DNA of 64,000 bases from contig CP103416.1 of NCBI GenBank assembly GCA_024802545.1, positions 496,001 to 560,000 of the forward strand, written 5' to 3'. The notes beneath the pieces were generated by a model. The model had not been told where the DNA came from. It ran no database searches and saw only the letters and a program-made list of their open reading frames with translations. The stretch is from SAR92 clade bacterium H455. Its GTDB lineage: Bacteria > Pseudomonadota > Gammaproteobacteria > Pseudomonadales > Porticoccaceae. Shown here piece after piece: positions 17,171 to 26,063 of this stretch. Position 1 is the stretch's first letter; every line of letters starts with the position of its first letter. Made by a program: the position numbers and the translations under genes.

Positions 17171-17845
17171 CTATTTGTCCTCGGACTTGCCAAGCAGCAT
17201 ATTTACCATCATCGCGGCATGCTGTTCCACTACGCCTTCGTCGTAAGAGCTGAAACCAAAGAGTAATTTACACTCTGGCTCAAAGGAGAATATGGTCGCC
17301 GAGGCACTCACCATAATGTAATACCAGTGGGCAAACTCGCGCTCACTGAGATCGAGGCTCTCGGTGATATGCTTGGCTAACAAGCTGAGGCTAGGGTGTT
17401 TGTGTTTGGTGACTAGATACTTAGTTCGCCAAGTATCCTGGCGTGCTTCCTGACTGACAAAGCGGCTGAGTACCGGGTGCTCAGAGTAGTAGCGAACATG
17501 GAAGCGAATCAGCAGGGCGACACTTTCTCGTTTCGGCAGATCTTTTAGAATCACCAAACGCAAATCCAGCTCTCGCACCAGGTCGGCAAACATCTCATCG
17601 GCCACTACCATCCAAAGACTGTCTTTGCTTTCAAAGTGATAGCTGAGCATGCCGCGCTTAACCTCGGCGGCGATCTCTATATCTCGCACTGAGATGGCAT
17701 CAAAGCCCTGTTCCGCAAACATCGGAGTAGCTGCCGCGATAATGCTGGCGCGAGCCACTTCGGTGCGCTCTTGAATACGGCGTTTGCGTACCCGAGGCGC
17801 CCTGTGTTGAGGGACTTTTAGGTTGGAAGTTTTAGGTGATATCAT
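17171..17845 (-). CDS. TetR/AcrR-family transcriptional regulator
   Basis: A 224-residue one-component repressor-type regulator. The N-terminal helix-turn-helix is seen around residues 30 to 75 (ASIIAAATPMFAEQGFDAISVRDIEIAAEVKRGMLSYHF region: typical GFDAISVRDIE and YHFESKD). The C-terminal ligand domain resembles TetR_C groups that sense acyl-CoA or aromatic ligands. Convergent with the TonB receptor and next to the alpha/beta hydrolase pair; it may control either. No clear continuous palindrome is seen in front of its own start. Confidence 0.88.
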   Translation of the reverse strand: MISPKTSNLKVPQHRAPRVRKRRIQERTEVARASIIAAATPMFAEQGFDAISVRDIEIAAEVKRGMLSYHFESKDSLWMVVADEMFADLVRELDLRLVILKDLPKRESVALLIRFHVRYYSEHPVLSRFVSQEARQDTWRTKYLVTKHKHPSLSLLAKHITESLDLSEREFAHWYYIMVSASATIFSFEPECKLLFGFSSYDEGVVEQHAAMMVNMLLGKSEDK

Positions 17846-18005
17846 TTAGTATTCAGCTTACAGCAAATTAAAGTATCAAAATACCGTAGTCCCAAAAAAA
17901 TTACACGCTTAAATCGGTAGATACCCGGATTTAAGCGACAAAACCAGCCCTCCTTCCGATTTTTAGTTCCCAATAAACAGGCAAGTGGCGAATTAGCTAC
18001 CTGTA

Positions 18006-18947
18006 TTAAGCCTTAATCAAGGGTAGTAAGAAGGCCTGATAGTGGGCAACCACCTGTGCTGGCGCTTCAACCTGAGGGTAGTGGCCGATCTCAGGTAGCT
18101 CTGCGACATAATCCAGGCGACAGTTAAGCTCTCGATAGCGCGCAACCATATGTTTACCTGACACTGGATCCACTGAGCCATTAATTAATCCCAGGGGGAT
18201 TGTCGATTGTTGCATGGCCGAAACCCAGCGCTCGCGATGCTCTAGGCGATCGCGGATATAGGTAATCAGATTATGAAAGATATGTTTGCCATTATTAATA
18301 TTAATCAGCCACCAAAAGTTCTCTAACTCCTCTTTCGAGGGTTTGCTCTTGGCGCCAAACACCGAGCTAAAGTTGCGGCAGAATTTTGCATAACCAGTCA
18401 ATCGATTGAGCAGTCCGCCTATGGGGCTCAACAAGAGTTTTTGCGTTAACAGTGCGCGATGGGTTTCGGGAAACAGGCCGCCATTTAAAAAACAGCATGA
18501 GAGCCATTCACCGGCGCCACTTCCTTCAAGCTGGCGGGATAAAAGTTCTTGGCCAACCGTATCACCATAGTCATGGGTCAGTACATGAAACTGTTTTAGC
18601 TGTTTGGTTTGTACCAATGCTTCAACCAGGTCGGCCTGGCCATGAATGGAGTATCGATGTTTGTTGGGTTTGTCGGAAAAACCAAAACCGAGCATATCCA
18701 CGGCGATCAGTCGATAATCTTTTGCCAGGAGCTGCCACATGGGCTGCCAGTCCCAGCTGGAAGTTGGAAAGCCGTGTAGTAGAAGAATGGTTGGCTGCTC
18801 AAGCTCTTGGTCGCCAGCCTTTTGCTTGGGGCTTTCATCAATAACAAATAATGAGTGACCCAGCAATTCCACAAGCTCACCGCGCTCACGCCACTGCTCT
18901 GGTTCGCTGTGAGCCTTTTCAAAAACCTTTTTTATCGCCTGACTCAT
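18006..18947 (-). CDS. Alpha/beta hydrolase with Asp nucleophile (MEST/epoxide hydrolase-like)
   Basis: A 313-residue alpha/beta-fold enzyme. HGFPTSSWDW near residue 58 forms the oxyanion region, and the nucleophile elbow THDYGDTVG puts Asp126 at the nucleophile place, as in epoxide hydrolases and haloalkane dehalogenases, not Ser as in esterases. The C-terminal His is in EIGHYPQVEAP. Resemblance is closest to MEST-type proteins. Its ATG overlaps the stop of the dehalogenase-like gene (ATGA), so the two are translated together and may act on successive intermediates. Confidence 0.8.
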   Translation of the reverse strand: MSQAIKKVFEKAHSEPEQWRERGELVELLGHSLFVIDESPKQKAGDQELEQPTILLLHGFPTSSWDWQPMWQLLAKDYRLIAVDMLGFGFSDKPNKHRYSIHGQADLVEALVQTKQLKQFHVLTHDYGDTVGQELLSRQLEGSGAGEWLSCCFLNGGLFPETHRALLTQKLLLSPIGGLLNRLTGYAKFCRNFSSVFGAKSKPSKEELENFWWLININNGKHIFHNLITYIRDRLEHRERWVSAMQQSTIPLGLINGSVDPVSGKHMVARYRELNCRLDYVAELPEIGHYPQVEAPAQVVAHYQAFLLPLIKA

Positions 18948-20065
18948 ACTGATGCCTCTGGTGATTTTATTGGTCTTTCTCCTGCACTGTTTTTGAAAAT
19001 AAAATCAGCCAAAATCCCAGATAATTTTTCTGCTTTTGCCCACTGAAAGAAATGACCTCCGCCGATAGTGGCATGGGGCTGGCCTCTTGTGCCGGGCACC
19101 TTTGCCAGCCAGGGTTTTTCAAAGCCATTGGTGATCGGATCATTCCCCGCACCGACACATAAAAAAGGTTTTTCAAAGGTTTCAAAAAAATTCCAGGCCT
19201 TTTTCTGCGCCTCCAGTGATGGGTCGGGCATTATTGGCACCTGAGTGGGCATGGCGCGCACCGCCATTTTATACTCTGGGCTGGGGAAGGGCGCTTCATA
19301 GATAGTTGACAGCTGGCTGGGGAATGGCGATATTTTCCCCAGCCCGATTGTACGCATAAAAAGTTCTAGCGCCACAGATAACGGATTGCGTTTTTCCATC
19401 TGGGAGGAGCTAATAATACCAACTGGAACATCTTTGTTCTGCCAGGTATATTTTTGCCAATGGGAAAACTGTCTCAGGCTTGAGTATTTTTCGCCGCCCG
19501 CACCATCCATTTTTCTTATCTGTGCCATCATCGAAAACAGATTTAATTTTTTCTTGGAATTTCGAAATGCGGTGATTTCCTCAACAACTTCTTGAGGCAC
19601 ATCTGGACTGTAGGGTAATCCTGTATTACCAATCGCCACGCGGGCAAAGCGATCGCCGTTATCCGCCACCATGCGCAGGCCAATTAAGCCACCCCAGTCC
19701 TGACCAAAAAAAGTCAGGTTGGTAAAGTCATTTTGTACCAACCACTGATTCATCCAATCCACCTGGCGCTGGTATGTGTAATCTTCCCGCGCTGCAGGTT
19801 TATCGGATTTGCCATAGCCCGGCAGGTCAGGGGCAATTACGCGAATGCCGGCTTTGACTAAATGGGGAATCATGCGTGCGTAGAGATAGCTCCACACGGG
19901 CTGGCCGTGCATGCATAAAATAATTGGGCCATCTTTTGGGCCCTCATCTATATGGTGGATTCTAAGGTCGCTGCCGTCGTGGGTTTTGACTGTGGTGTAG
20001 TGAGGTGCAAAGGGATACTCGGGAATATTGTCAAAACAGTGGTCGGGGGTTCGTAGAATGTCCAT
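18944..20065 (-). CDS. Haloalkane dehalogenase-like alpha/beta hydrolase
   Basis: Predicted to hydrolyse carbon-halogen bonds (or an epoxide) through an aspartyl ester. The start at 20065 (MDILRTPDHCFDNIPEYPF) has GGAG placed well and matches the N-terminus of DhlA-type enzymes. Key residues: HGQPVWSYLY at 53-62, nucleophile Asp123 followed by Trp124 (GQDWGGLIG), an acidic residue in AGNDPIT, and His338 (GGGHFFQW). Trp124 after the nucleophile is a halide-binding feature. At 373 residues it is longer than the usual 300 to 310, mainly in the cap (about 155-240), and HGQP replaces the usual HGEP, so substrate and even halide use are uncertain. Confidence 0.75.
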   Translation of the reverse strand: MDILRTPDHCFDNIPEYPFAPHYTTVKTHDGSDLRIHHIDEGPKDGPIILCMHGQPVWSYLYARMIPHLVKAGIRVIAPDLPGYGKSDKPAAREDYTYQRQVDWMNQWLVQNDFTNLTFFGQDWGGLIGLRMVADNGDRFARVAIGNTGLPYSPDVPQEVVEEITAFRNSKKKLNLFSMMAQIRKMDGAGGEKYSSLRQFSHWQKYTWQNKDVPVGIISSSQMEKRNPLSVALELFMRTIGLGKISPFPSQLSTIYEAPFPSPEYKMAVRAMPTQVPIMPDPSLEAQKKAWNFFETFEKPFLCVGAGNDPITNGFEKPWLAKVPGTRGQPHATIGGGHFFQWAKAEKLSGILADFIFKNSAGERPIKSPEASV

Positions 20066-20418
20066 GCTTTCTCCGCGCATTTATAAGGCTTTTTTTTACA
20101 GGCTGTTTTTTTACAGGCTATTTTTAAAAGCCTGTTTTATTAGAGTCTATTTTCTAAGAGTATAACCCAGCAAAATTGAAGTGACATTTTTACTGACAAT
20201 ACATTTTTAGTCAGCCTGAGCAGGCTCCGTCTCTGCTTGTTTTGAGCGACGTTCCCTCGGGCCTGTCCAATGGGTCACAACTAAGCTTGCATGCTTTTGG
20301 TATGGGGAATAGTCTAAGCTAAGCAGTAACGATAAATCATAATAAATCCAAAGCAAAAAACTGACTTTGGTACTCTCAATAGCAGCTTATGTAGCGCATT
20401 TTACAAAAGGTAAATCAG
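20066..20418. other. Intergenic region between dehalogenase-like gene and thiolase gene
   Basis: About 350 bases with no gene. The left end is T-rich with GGCT(G)TTTTTTTACA repeats and a hairpin at 20113-20135; the rest should hold the two divergent promoters, but no confident boxes are seen. Confidence 0.55.
20113..20135 (-). promoter_or_regulatory. Hairpin in the leader of the dehalogenase-like gene
   Basis: ACAGGCT and AGCCTGT pair around a nine-base AT loop. On the minus strand it is followed by A runs, not T, so it is not a terminator for the genes below; it could be a leader hairpin or the debris of repeat expansion (see the T-rich repeats at 20086-20116). Confidence 0.3.
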
Positions 20419-21654
20419 ATGACTGAAGCATGGATTATTGACGCCTGTCGCACTCCTCGTGGCATTGGCAAGCCGGGCCGTGGAGCCCTCACTACTATTC
20501 ATCCCCAGCGACTGGGCTCCACTGTGCTCAAAGCACTGGCTGAGCGCAATAATGTCAACACGGCTGATGTCGCTGACGTGATTTGGGGCTGTAATGTTCA
20601 ACGTGGCCAAAATGGCAATGACATGGGGCGCATGTCGGCACTGGATGCCGGTTATGACGTGACCTCTAGTGGCGTCACCCTGGATCGTTTTTGCGGTTCC
20701 GGTATTACTACAGTGAATATGGCCGCCGCGTCGATTATGTCGGGCATGGAAGACTTAGTAGTAGCCGGTGGCTGTGAAATGATGTCGGGTTATGGTCTGC
20801 TCAGTGGCGAGATGTCGCCCTTTGTGGATTCAGGCAATGAGCATTTGCGCGAGATGTATGGTCAGTCCCACCAGGGTATCTGTGCCGATACCATCGCGAC
20901 GATTGAAGGTATCTCTCGAGAAGATCTCGATAGCCTCGCTGCCGTTAGCCAGGAGCGTGCCGCTCACGCCATCGCCAATGGTCATTTCGATAAGAGCTTA
21001 GTGCCTGTGTATCACGACGATGGCACTCTGGCATTGGATAAGGACGAGTTTCCGCGTCCCAGCACGACTCGTGAAAGCCTCAGTCAGCTAAATCCATCTT
21101 TTGAAAAAATAGCCCAGATGCCTCTCGATGAAGGGGGCGCTACTTACGCGAAGCTGATGGCAGTGAAATACCCTGATGTGAAAATCAAACATGTACATCA
21201 CGCCGGTAATTCCTCCGGTGTAGTAGACGGCGCCGCTGCAGTACTGTTGGCCTCACCTGATTATGCCACCAAGCAAGGGTGGAAGCCCCGCGCCAAGGTT
21301 TTAGCATTCTGTAATATGGGCGACTGCCCCTCACTGATGCTCAACGCACCAGTGCCTGCGGCCAAGCGCGTGCTAGCCAAAGCGGGTCTAGAAAAAGCCG
21401 ATATAGATCTCTGGGAAATCAATGAAGCCTTTGCTGTAGTTGCGGAGAAATTTATTCGTGATCTGGATCTGGATCGTGACACAGTGAATGTTAACGGCGG
21501 TGCTATGGCTCTGGGTCACCCTATAGGAGCAACCGGTGCCATGTTGATTGGCACTATGGTAGATGAGTTAGAGCGACGCCAACTGAAACGCGGCCTGATC
21601 ACTATGTGTGCCGGCGGCGGAATGGCGCCAGCGATTATTGTTGAACGTATGTAG
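20419..21654 (+). CDS. Acetyl-CoA acetyltransferase (thiolase)
   Basis: Thiolytic cleavage or Claisen condensation of acyl-CoA with acetyl-CoA. The 411-residue protein has catalytic Cys92 (DRFCGSGITT), the NEAFA loop, His367 (GHPIGATGA) and Cys397 (CAGGGMAPA), all correctly placed. The N-terminus MTEAWIIDACRTPRG is typical of thiolases seen in sterol, phenylacetate or fatty acid catabolism in proteobacteria. The next gene starts 11 bases later on the same strand, so both are probably co-transcribed. Confidence 0.94.
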   Translation: MTEAWIIDACRTPRGIGKPGRGALTTIHPQRLGSTVLKALAERNNVNTADVADVIWGCNVQRGQNGNDMGRMSALDAGYDVTSSGVTLDRFCGSGITTVNMAAASIMSGMEDLVVAGGCEMMSGYGLLSGEMSPFVDSGNEHLREMYGQSHQGICADTIATIEGISREDLDSLAAVSQERAAHAIANGHFDKSLVPVYHDDGTLALDKDEFPRPSTTRESLSQLNPSFEKIAQMPLDEGGATYAKLMAVKYPDVKIKHVHHAGNSSGVVDGAAAVLLASPDYATKQGWKPRAKVLAFCNMGDCPSLMLNAPVPAAKRVLAKAGLEKADIDLWEINEAFAVVAEKFIRDLDLDRDTVNVNGGAMALGHPIGATGAMLIGTMVDELERRQLKRGLITMCAGGGMAPAIIVERM

Positions 21655-21665
21655 GAGTTTTTGCC

Positions 21666-22496
21666 GTGAGTGAAGCACAGTCGTTTACACCAGTAGATGT
21701 GGCCATTCAGCCGCGCAATCGGCAGCATGATTTGGCCGAGGCCCTCAAAGGTGACTGGATGCGCAAAGATGTCTTTGCCACGGCCTGGTTCAATGCCATG
21801 TCGATCACCTTTCCTCTCGGCGAGCAGTTTTTTATTAACTCGGTGCGCCACTATCGCGATCGCATTAGCGATCCCAAGCTGCAAGAAGAGATGCGCCAGT
21901 TTTTTAGCCAAGAAGCGGTGCACCTGCGAGAACACCGGCGCTACAACGAAATGCTCTGTGCACTCCGCGGCTATGATCTGGAAAAACTCGAAGGTCCACT
22001 GCGTCGCCGCATGGGTTGGGTGAAAAAGAATGTACCGGCTCGGGAGCAGCTTGCTGGTACTGCGGCAGTGGAACATTTAACCGCGGTGTTAGCGGAGAAA
22101 GCCCTGGGAGATAGCGGTATCTTCGCCGATGCCGATCCCGCCATGCGAGACCTTTGGCAGTGGCATTCCGTGGAAGAGATGGAACATAAGGCCGTGGCCT
22201 TTGATGTCTATCGCGCTATAGGCGGCACAGAAAAAATGCGTCGCGCGGCGATGCGGCGCAGCACCTTGTTTTTGACTTGGGATATTCTCCATGGGGTGCG
22301 TCATATCTTGAAGTGCGACGGTGTGCTCTGGAGTCCGAAAGTCTGGTTCTCGGGAGTCCGCTTTTTGTTTGGTAAACAGGGCATATTGAAGGGCACCTGG
22401 GCACCCTACAAGGATTTCTTCCGTGAGGATTTTCATCCTTGGCAAGAGGACACCAGCCACTTGATTACCCAGTGGGAATTGCAGCAGAGTCATTAA
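21666..22496 (+). CDS. Predicted metal-dependent hydrolase (PF10118)
   Basis: A 276-residue cytoplasmic protein of the uncharacterised metal-dependent hydrolase family (COG3687). It starts at a GTG at 21666, with AGGAG upstream across the thiolase stop. Ferritin-like metal ligands are seen as QEAVHLREHRRYN near residue 78, VEHLTA near 135, and WHSVEEMEHKAVAFDVY near 165; these carboxylates and histidines could form a di-iron site. The family often lies with fatty acid or hydrocarbon metabolism genes; here it follows a thiolase. The chemistry is unknown. Confidence 0.87.
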   Translation: MSEAQSFTPVDVAIQPRNRQHDLAEALKGDWMRKDVFATAWFNAMSITFPLGEQFFINSVRHYRDRISDPKLQEEMRQFFSQEAVHLREHRRYNEMLCALRGYDLEKLEGPLRRRMGWVKKNVPAREQLAGTAAVEHLTAVLAEKALGDSGIFADADPAMRDLWQWHSVEEMEHKAVAFDVYRAIGGTEKMRRAAMRRSTLFLTWDILHGVRHILKCDGVLWSPKVWFSGVRFLFGKQGILKGTWAPYKDFFREDFHPWQEDTSHLITQWELQQSH

Positions 22497-22592
22497 GTTC
22501 TGCGAAAAATAGCTTAAAAGATAGAAAAGTCAGTAAAGAGGCGCGAAAAGACGCCACAATCAGTAACTTTAGTTGGCTGGGGAGTGAGTTAA

Positions 22593-23933
22593 ATGTTGAG
22601 TCTTAATTATCAAGGTAGGTTAGCTGCGCTTTTGCTGACATCGGCGGTGGCTACCGCTTTTATTCTGCCATCCTTTGCCGACAGCTACGAACCCGAAGCT
22701 CTAAAGAGCGGCCGCGTGGACCCCAGCCTGCATCTCCAGCAGGGCAGTAATCAGCAGGTCGCACAACAAATCAATGAGGTTATCTACAAGGCCACCGGCT
22801 TTGGCAATACCTTTATGGTGGTTACCAACGAAGGCAATGTGATTATCGATACTTCTTTGCCAGCCATGGCGCCCAAGCATAAGCAGCTATTGACCGCGGT
22901 AAGTGATGAGCCGGTACACTCGATTATTATTACCCATGGCCACGGCGATCACACCGGCGGTGTGGCACTGTGGCGAGAGCCCCAGACCAAGGTCATTGCC
23001 CAGCAGAATATGGTTGAGTTCCTCAACTATCAAAAGCGCTTGGGCAAACTATTTATGCAGCGCAACAGCGCGCAGTTTGGTTTTGATTTGATTGAAGAGG
23101 ACGAGCCGTCGTCCACAACCAGTCAGAGCGCTGGCGTCAATATGTTGCCCAACACCTTATTTGATCGGCGCCTGCACTTTACTCTTGGTAGCGAACAGTT
23201 TGAAATCCTCCACACCCCAGCGGAAACCTACGATGCTCTGACTGTGTGGATGCCGGAATACAAAGCCGCTTTTGTCGGCGATCTTTTTTACCGTTCATTT
23301 CCCAACATCTACACCTTGCGCGGTACCAAGCCGCGCTGGGCGCTGGACTATATAGAGTCGATTAATCGTGTGTTGGCGCTGCAGCCAGAAATTCTGCTGC
23401 CGAGCCACGGTGAGCCGATTTTCGGCAACGACAATATCCGTCGCGAGATGACCCGTTACCGCGACGCCATCCAATATGTCCATGACCAAACCGTTCAGGG
23501 CATGAATCAGGGCCGCGATGTATTTAGTCTGATGCGCGAGATTAAATTGCCTGCCGAGCTGGATGTGGGCGAAGCCTACGGCTGGGTCTCCTGGTCGGTG
23601 CGCGGTATCTATGAAGGCTATATGGGTTGGTTCGATGGCGATCCGGTGAATATGTATGCCCAGTCCCCTCAGTCGATCTACCCCGATTTGGTGGCCCTTG
23701 CCGGGGGCGCTGTAAAAGTTGTGGCCCTAGCGCAAGAGACTTTAGATGCAGGAGATGCGGTTAAGGCGCTGCTACTTATTGAGGCAGCCCTGGATGCGGA
23801 ACCTGATAACCGAGCTGTGCAGGCTATGCGTCTGCGGATATTGACTGCCCTGCGCCAAGTGTCAGGCAATCTCAATGAGTCGGGCTGGCTCAATCATGGT
23901 ATTAAACAAAGCAAGCGCCAGATGGCCCCTTGA
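22593..23933 (+). CDS. Exported metallo-beta-lactamase-fold hydrolase (alkyl sulfatase-like)
   Basis: A 446-residue protein with an N-terminal signal peptide (cleavage near FADSY, residue 30) and a metallo-beta-lactamase domain. The zinc motif THGHGDHTGG has His115, His117, Asp119 and His120; further ligands are in HTPAETYDAL, VGDLFY and LPSHGEP. The C-terminal part (from about residue 340) has TPR-like helices (DAGDAVKALLLIEAALDAEPDN), as in class III alkyl sulfatases (BDS1/YjcS type), but the sulfatase-specific C-terminal SCP2 domain is absent, so sulfate ester use is only a suggestion. Lies between a thiolase pair and the amidohydrolase gene. Confidence 0.83.
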   Translation: MLSLNYQGRLAALLLTSAVATAFILPSFADSYEPEALKSGRVDPSLHLQQGSNQQVAQQINEVIYKATGFGNTFMVVTNEGNVIIDTSLPAMAPKHKQLLTAVSDEPVHSIIITHGHGDHTGGVALWREPQTKVIAQQNMVEFLNYQKRLGKLFMQRNSAQFGFDLIEEDEPSSTTSQSAGVNMLPNTLFDRRLHFTLGSEQFEILHTPAETYDALTVWMPEYKAAFVGDLFYRSFPNIYTLRGTKPRWALDYIESINRVLALQPEILLPSHGEPIFGNDNIRREMTRYRDAIQYVHDQTVQGMNQGRDVFSLMREIKLPAELDVGEAYGWVSWSVRGIYEGYMGWFDGDPVNMYAQSPQSIYPDLVALAGGAVKVVALAQETLDAGDAVKALLLIEAALDAEPDNRAVQAMRLRILTALRQVSGNLNESGWLNHGIKQSKRQMAP

Positions 23934-24017
23934 TCAATTGGTACCCTCTTGTGGTAAGCAGCAAGGGTATTAGGCAACAGTAGGGAGCAGGCAACAGATA
24001 ACTGAAGAGAAAATCCT

Positions 24018-25952
24018 ATGAATCAATCAAAAGACTCTCAATTAGACGCTTTTCAAACCGACAGCGTTCCAGAGCAGGCCTTAAGCTTCGATACGCTAAT
24101 CACTAATGCCAAAGTGTTTAACAATGGCGAAGCCGCCGTGATTGAAGATGTCGCCATTGCCGGAGGGCGCATTGTTGCTCGCGGTCAAAGCCTTAATCAG
24201 GCCAGCGCTGGCAATGTAATCGATGGCAGTGGCCTGTGGTTGATGCCGGGGTTATTTGATATTCACACCCATTATGATTTGGAGCTCGAAGTGGCCCCGG
24301 GCCTTCCCGAGTCCACCCGTCATGGCACTACATCGGTAGTGATCGCTAACTGCAGTTTAGGGTTGGCCTTTGGCAACCAGCGTGATGGCACCAACGATCC
24401 GATTGTCAGCTGCTATGCCCGAGTGGAAAATATTCCCAAGTCCGTTCTCCGAAGCTGTGCTGATAACTGCACCTGGGACAATCCAAAGGATTATTTGGAG
24501 CATCTGGATACGCTTAAATTGGGCCCCAATGTGGCGGTGTTATTCCCTCATTCAATGTTGCGCATCGACACCATGGGTTTTGACGCCAGCGTCAGCCGCG
24601 ATCCAACCGCGGCCGAAATTGACACCATGAAAGATACCTTGCGCGATGCTCTAAAACAGGGCTATGTAGGACTCTCTACCGACGCACTGCCGTTCCATTA
24701 TCTGGCGGCACAGCCCCACTGTGACAAAACTATCCCCACTCAGTTTGCCAAATATGGCGAGATCAAACAGCTGGCGCAGGTGGTGCGCGAAGCCGGTGCT
24801 GTGTGGCAGGCAACGCCCCCTAAAGACAGTGTGATCGGCACCTTAAAAACTTTTTTGCTCACCAGTGGACGACTCTACGGCAAGCCATTGAAAACTACAG
24901 TAGTGGCGGCATTGGATATTGCCAATAACTGGCGCATCTCCGGTCTGGCCAAACGCTTGGCTAGCGTATTGAACTCGCGCCTTATTCAGGGTGACTTTTA
25001 TATGCAGGCACTGGGTGCGCCCTTTAAGGTTTGGTCCGATGGCGCGGTAACACCGCTTGCGGAAGAGATTCCCGAGCTGCGCCGTCTCAATGAAACGGAT
25101 CTAGAAGACCGTGCCGAACGTCTCGGTATTCTCAATGATCCGGACTATGTTAAAGCCTTTAAAGCCATGTGGATGAAGGGCAAACAGGGCTGGAGTTTGG
25201 CGCGCTTAAAACGCAAAGTTAATCTCGAGGACTACGCCTTTAACCGCACACTGGCGGATATGGATGTGGTGCGCTGCCCGCAGCAGAACTGGCAGGGCAT
25301 GACCTTTCAGGCGCTGTTTGAGCGTATTTTGGCGTTCAAAGCTGGCGAGTTAAAAGAGACCATCAGTCAGAAGGAGCGGGATCTGCTTGAAGCGGACTTT
25401 CTCTGGATTGTCGATGAGGGCGACTTTATGCTGCAGATGCTGAGAAGCTTTGACAATGACCTGAGCTGGAGCACCGTCACCGCCAACCGCGATATGAAAA
25501 CCGTCCGGGAATTGCTGATGCACCCCAATTTGCTGCCCGGCTTTAACGATAGCGGCGCCCACCTGACCAATATGGCTTTTTATGATGTCAATCTGCGTAG
25601 TCTGAAATTGGCAGCTCAGGGCGGCGAAGCCGATGTCAGTTATATGGTCAAGCGCCTGACTAAAGATCCGGCCGATGTCTTTGGTGTCGAAGGTGGCACT
25701 ATTGATCTGGGTGATGTGGCTGACCTGATTTTAATCGACCCGAAAAAGCTCGCCGAATACGATGGCGAGAGTAAGGTGCAGCGTGTTTATCGTGAAGAAT
25801 TCAGTCACGAGCAGTTGGTTAATCGCTCTGATGATGTGGTCAGTTTGGTGATGATTGGTGGTCACACTGCCTGGGAAAACAATGCCCTGTCCAACAACTT
25901 GGGTCACATCCCTATGGGTCGACTACTGCGCTCTGTCTCGTCAATCAAATAG
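24018..25952 (+). CDS. Amidohydrolase of the N-acyl-D-amino-acid deacylase type
   Basis: A 644-residue member of the amidohydrolase_3 family. The metal motif DIHTHYD places His83 and His85; the conserved GLSTDALPF, a possible carboxylated or metal-binding segment after CSLGLAFG, and the late NDSGAHLTNM are present, with the C-terminal ADLILIDPKKL composite beta domain. Family members deacylate N-acyl-D-Asp/Glu or act as dihydropyrimidinase-like hydrolases. No signal peptide is seen. The gene precedes an IclR regulator in the same direction with a short gap and could belong to its regulon. Confidence 0.85.
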   Translation: MNQSKDSQLDAFQTDSVPEQALSFDTLITNAKVFNNGEAAVIEDVAIAGGRIVARGQSLNQASAGNVIDGSGLWLMPGLFDIHTHYDLELEVAPGLPESTRHGTTSVVIANCSLGLAFGNQRDGTNDPIVSCYARVENIPKSVLRSCADNCTWDNPKDYLEHLDTLKLGPNVAVLFPHSMLRIDTMGFDASVSRDPTAAEIDTMKDTLRDALKQGYVGLSTDALPFHYLAAQPHCDKTIPTQFAKYGEIKQLAQVVREAGAVWQATPPKDSVIGTLKTFLLTSGRLYGKPLKTTVVAALDIANNWRISGLAKRLASVLNSRLIQGDFYMQALGAPFKVWSDGAVTPLAEEIPELRRLNETDLEDRAERLGILNDPDYVKAFKAMWMKGKQGWSLARLKRKVNLEDYAFNRTLADMDVVRCPQQNWQGMTFQALFERILAFKAGELKETISQKERDLLEADFLWIVDEGDFMLQMLRSFDNDLSWSTVTANRDMKTVRELLMHPNLLPGFNDSGAHLTNMAFYDVNLRSLKLAAQGGEADVSYMVKRLTKDPADVFGVEGGTIDLGDVADLILIDPKKLAEYDGESKVQRVYREEFSHEQLVNRSDDVVSLVMIGGHTAWENNALSNNLGHIPMGRLLRSVSSIK

Positions 25953-26063
25953 CCCAAAGCAACGCCACTGAGGTGATGCAAGCCGATGTTGAGTCGGCTT
26001 GTGGTTGCGGCGGTGGCCGCGTATTCTCTCAGCCTGCAAAAACCCCTATTTAATGAAGTCCGA

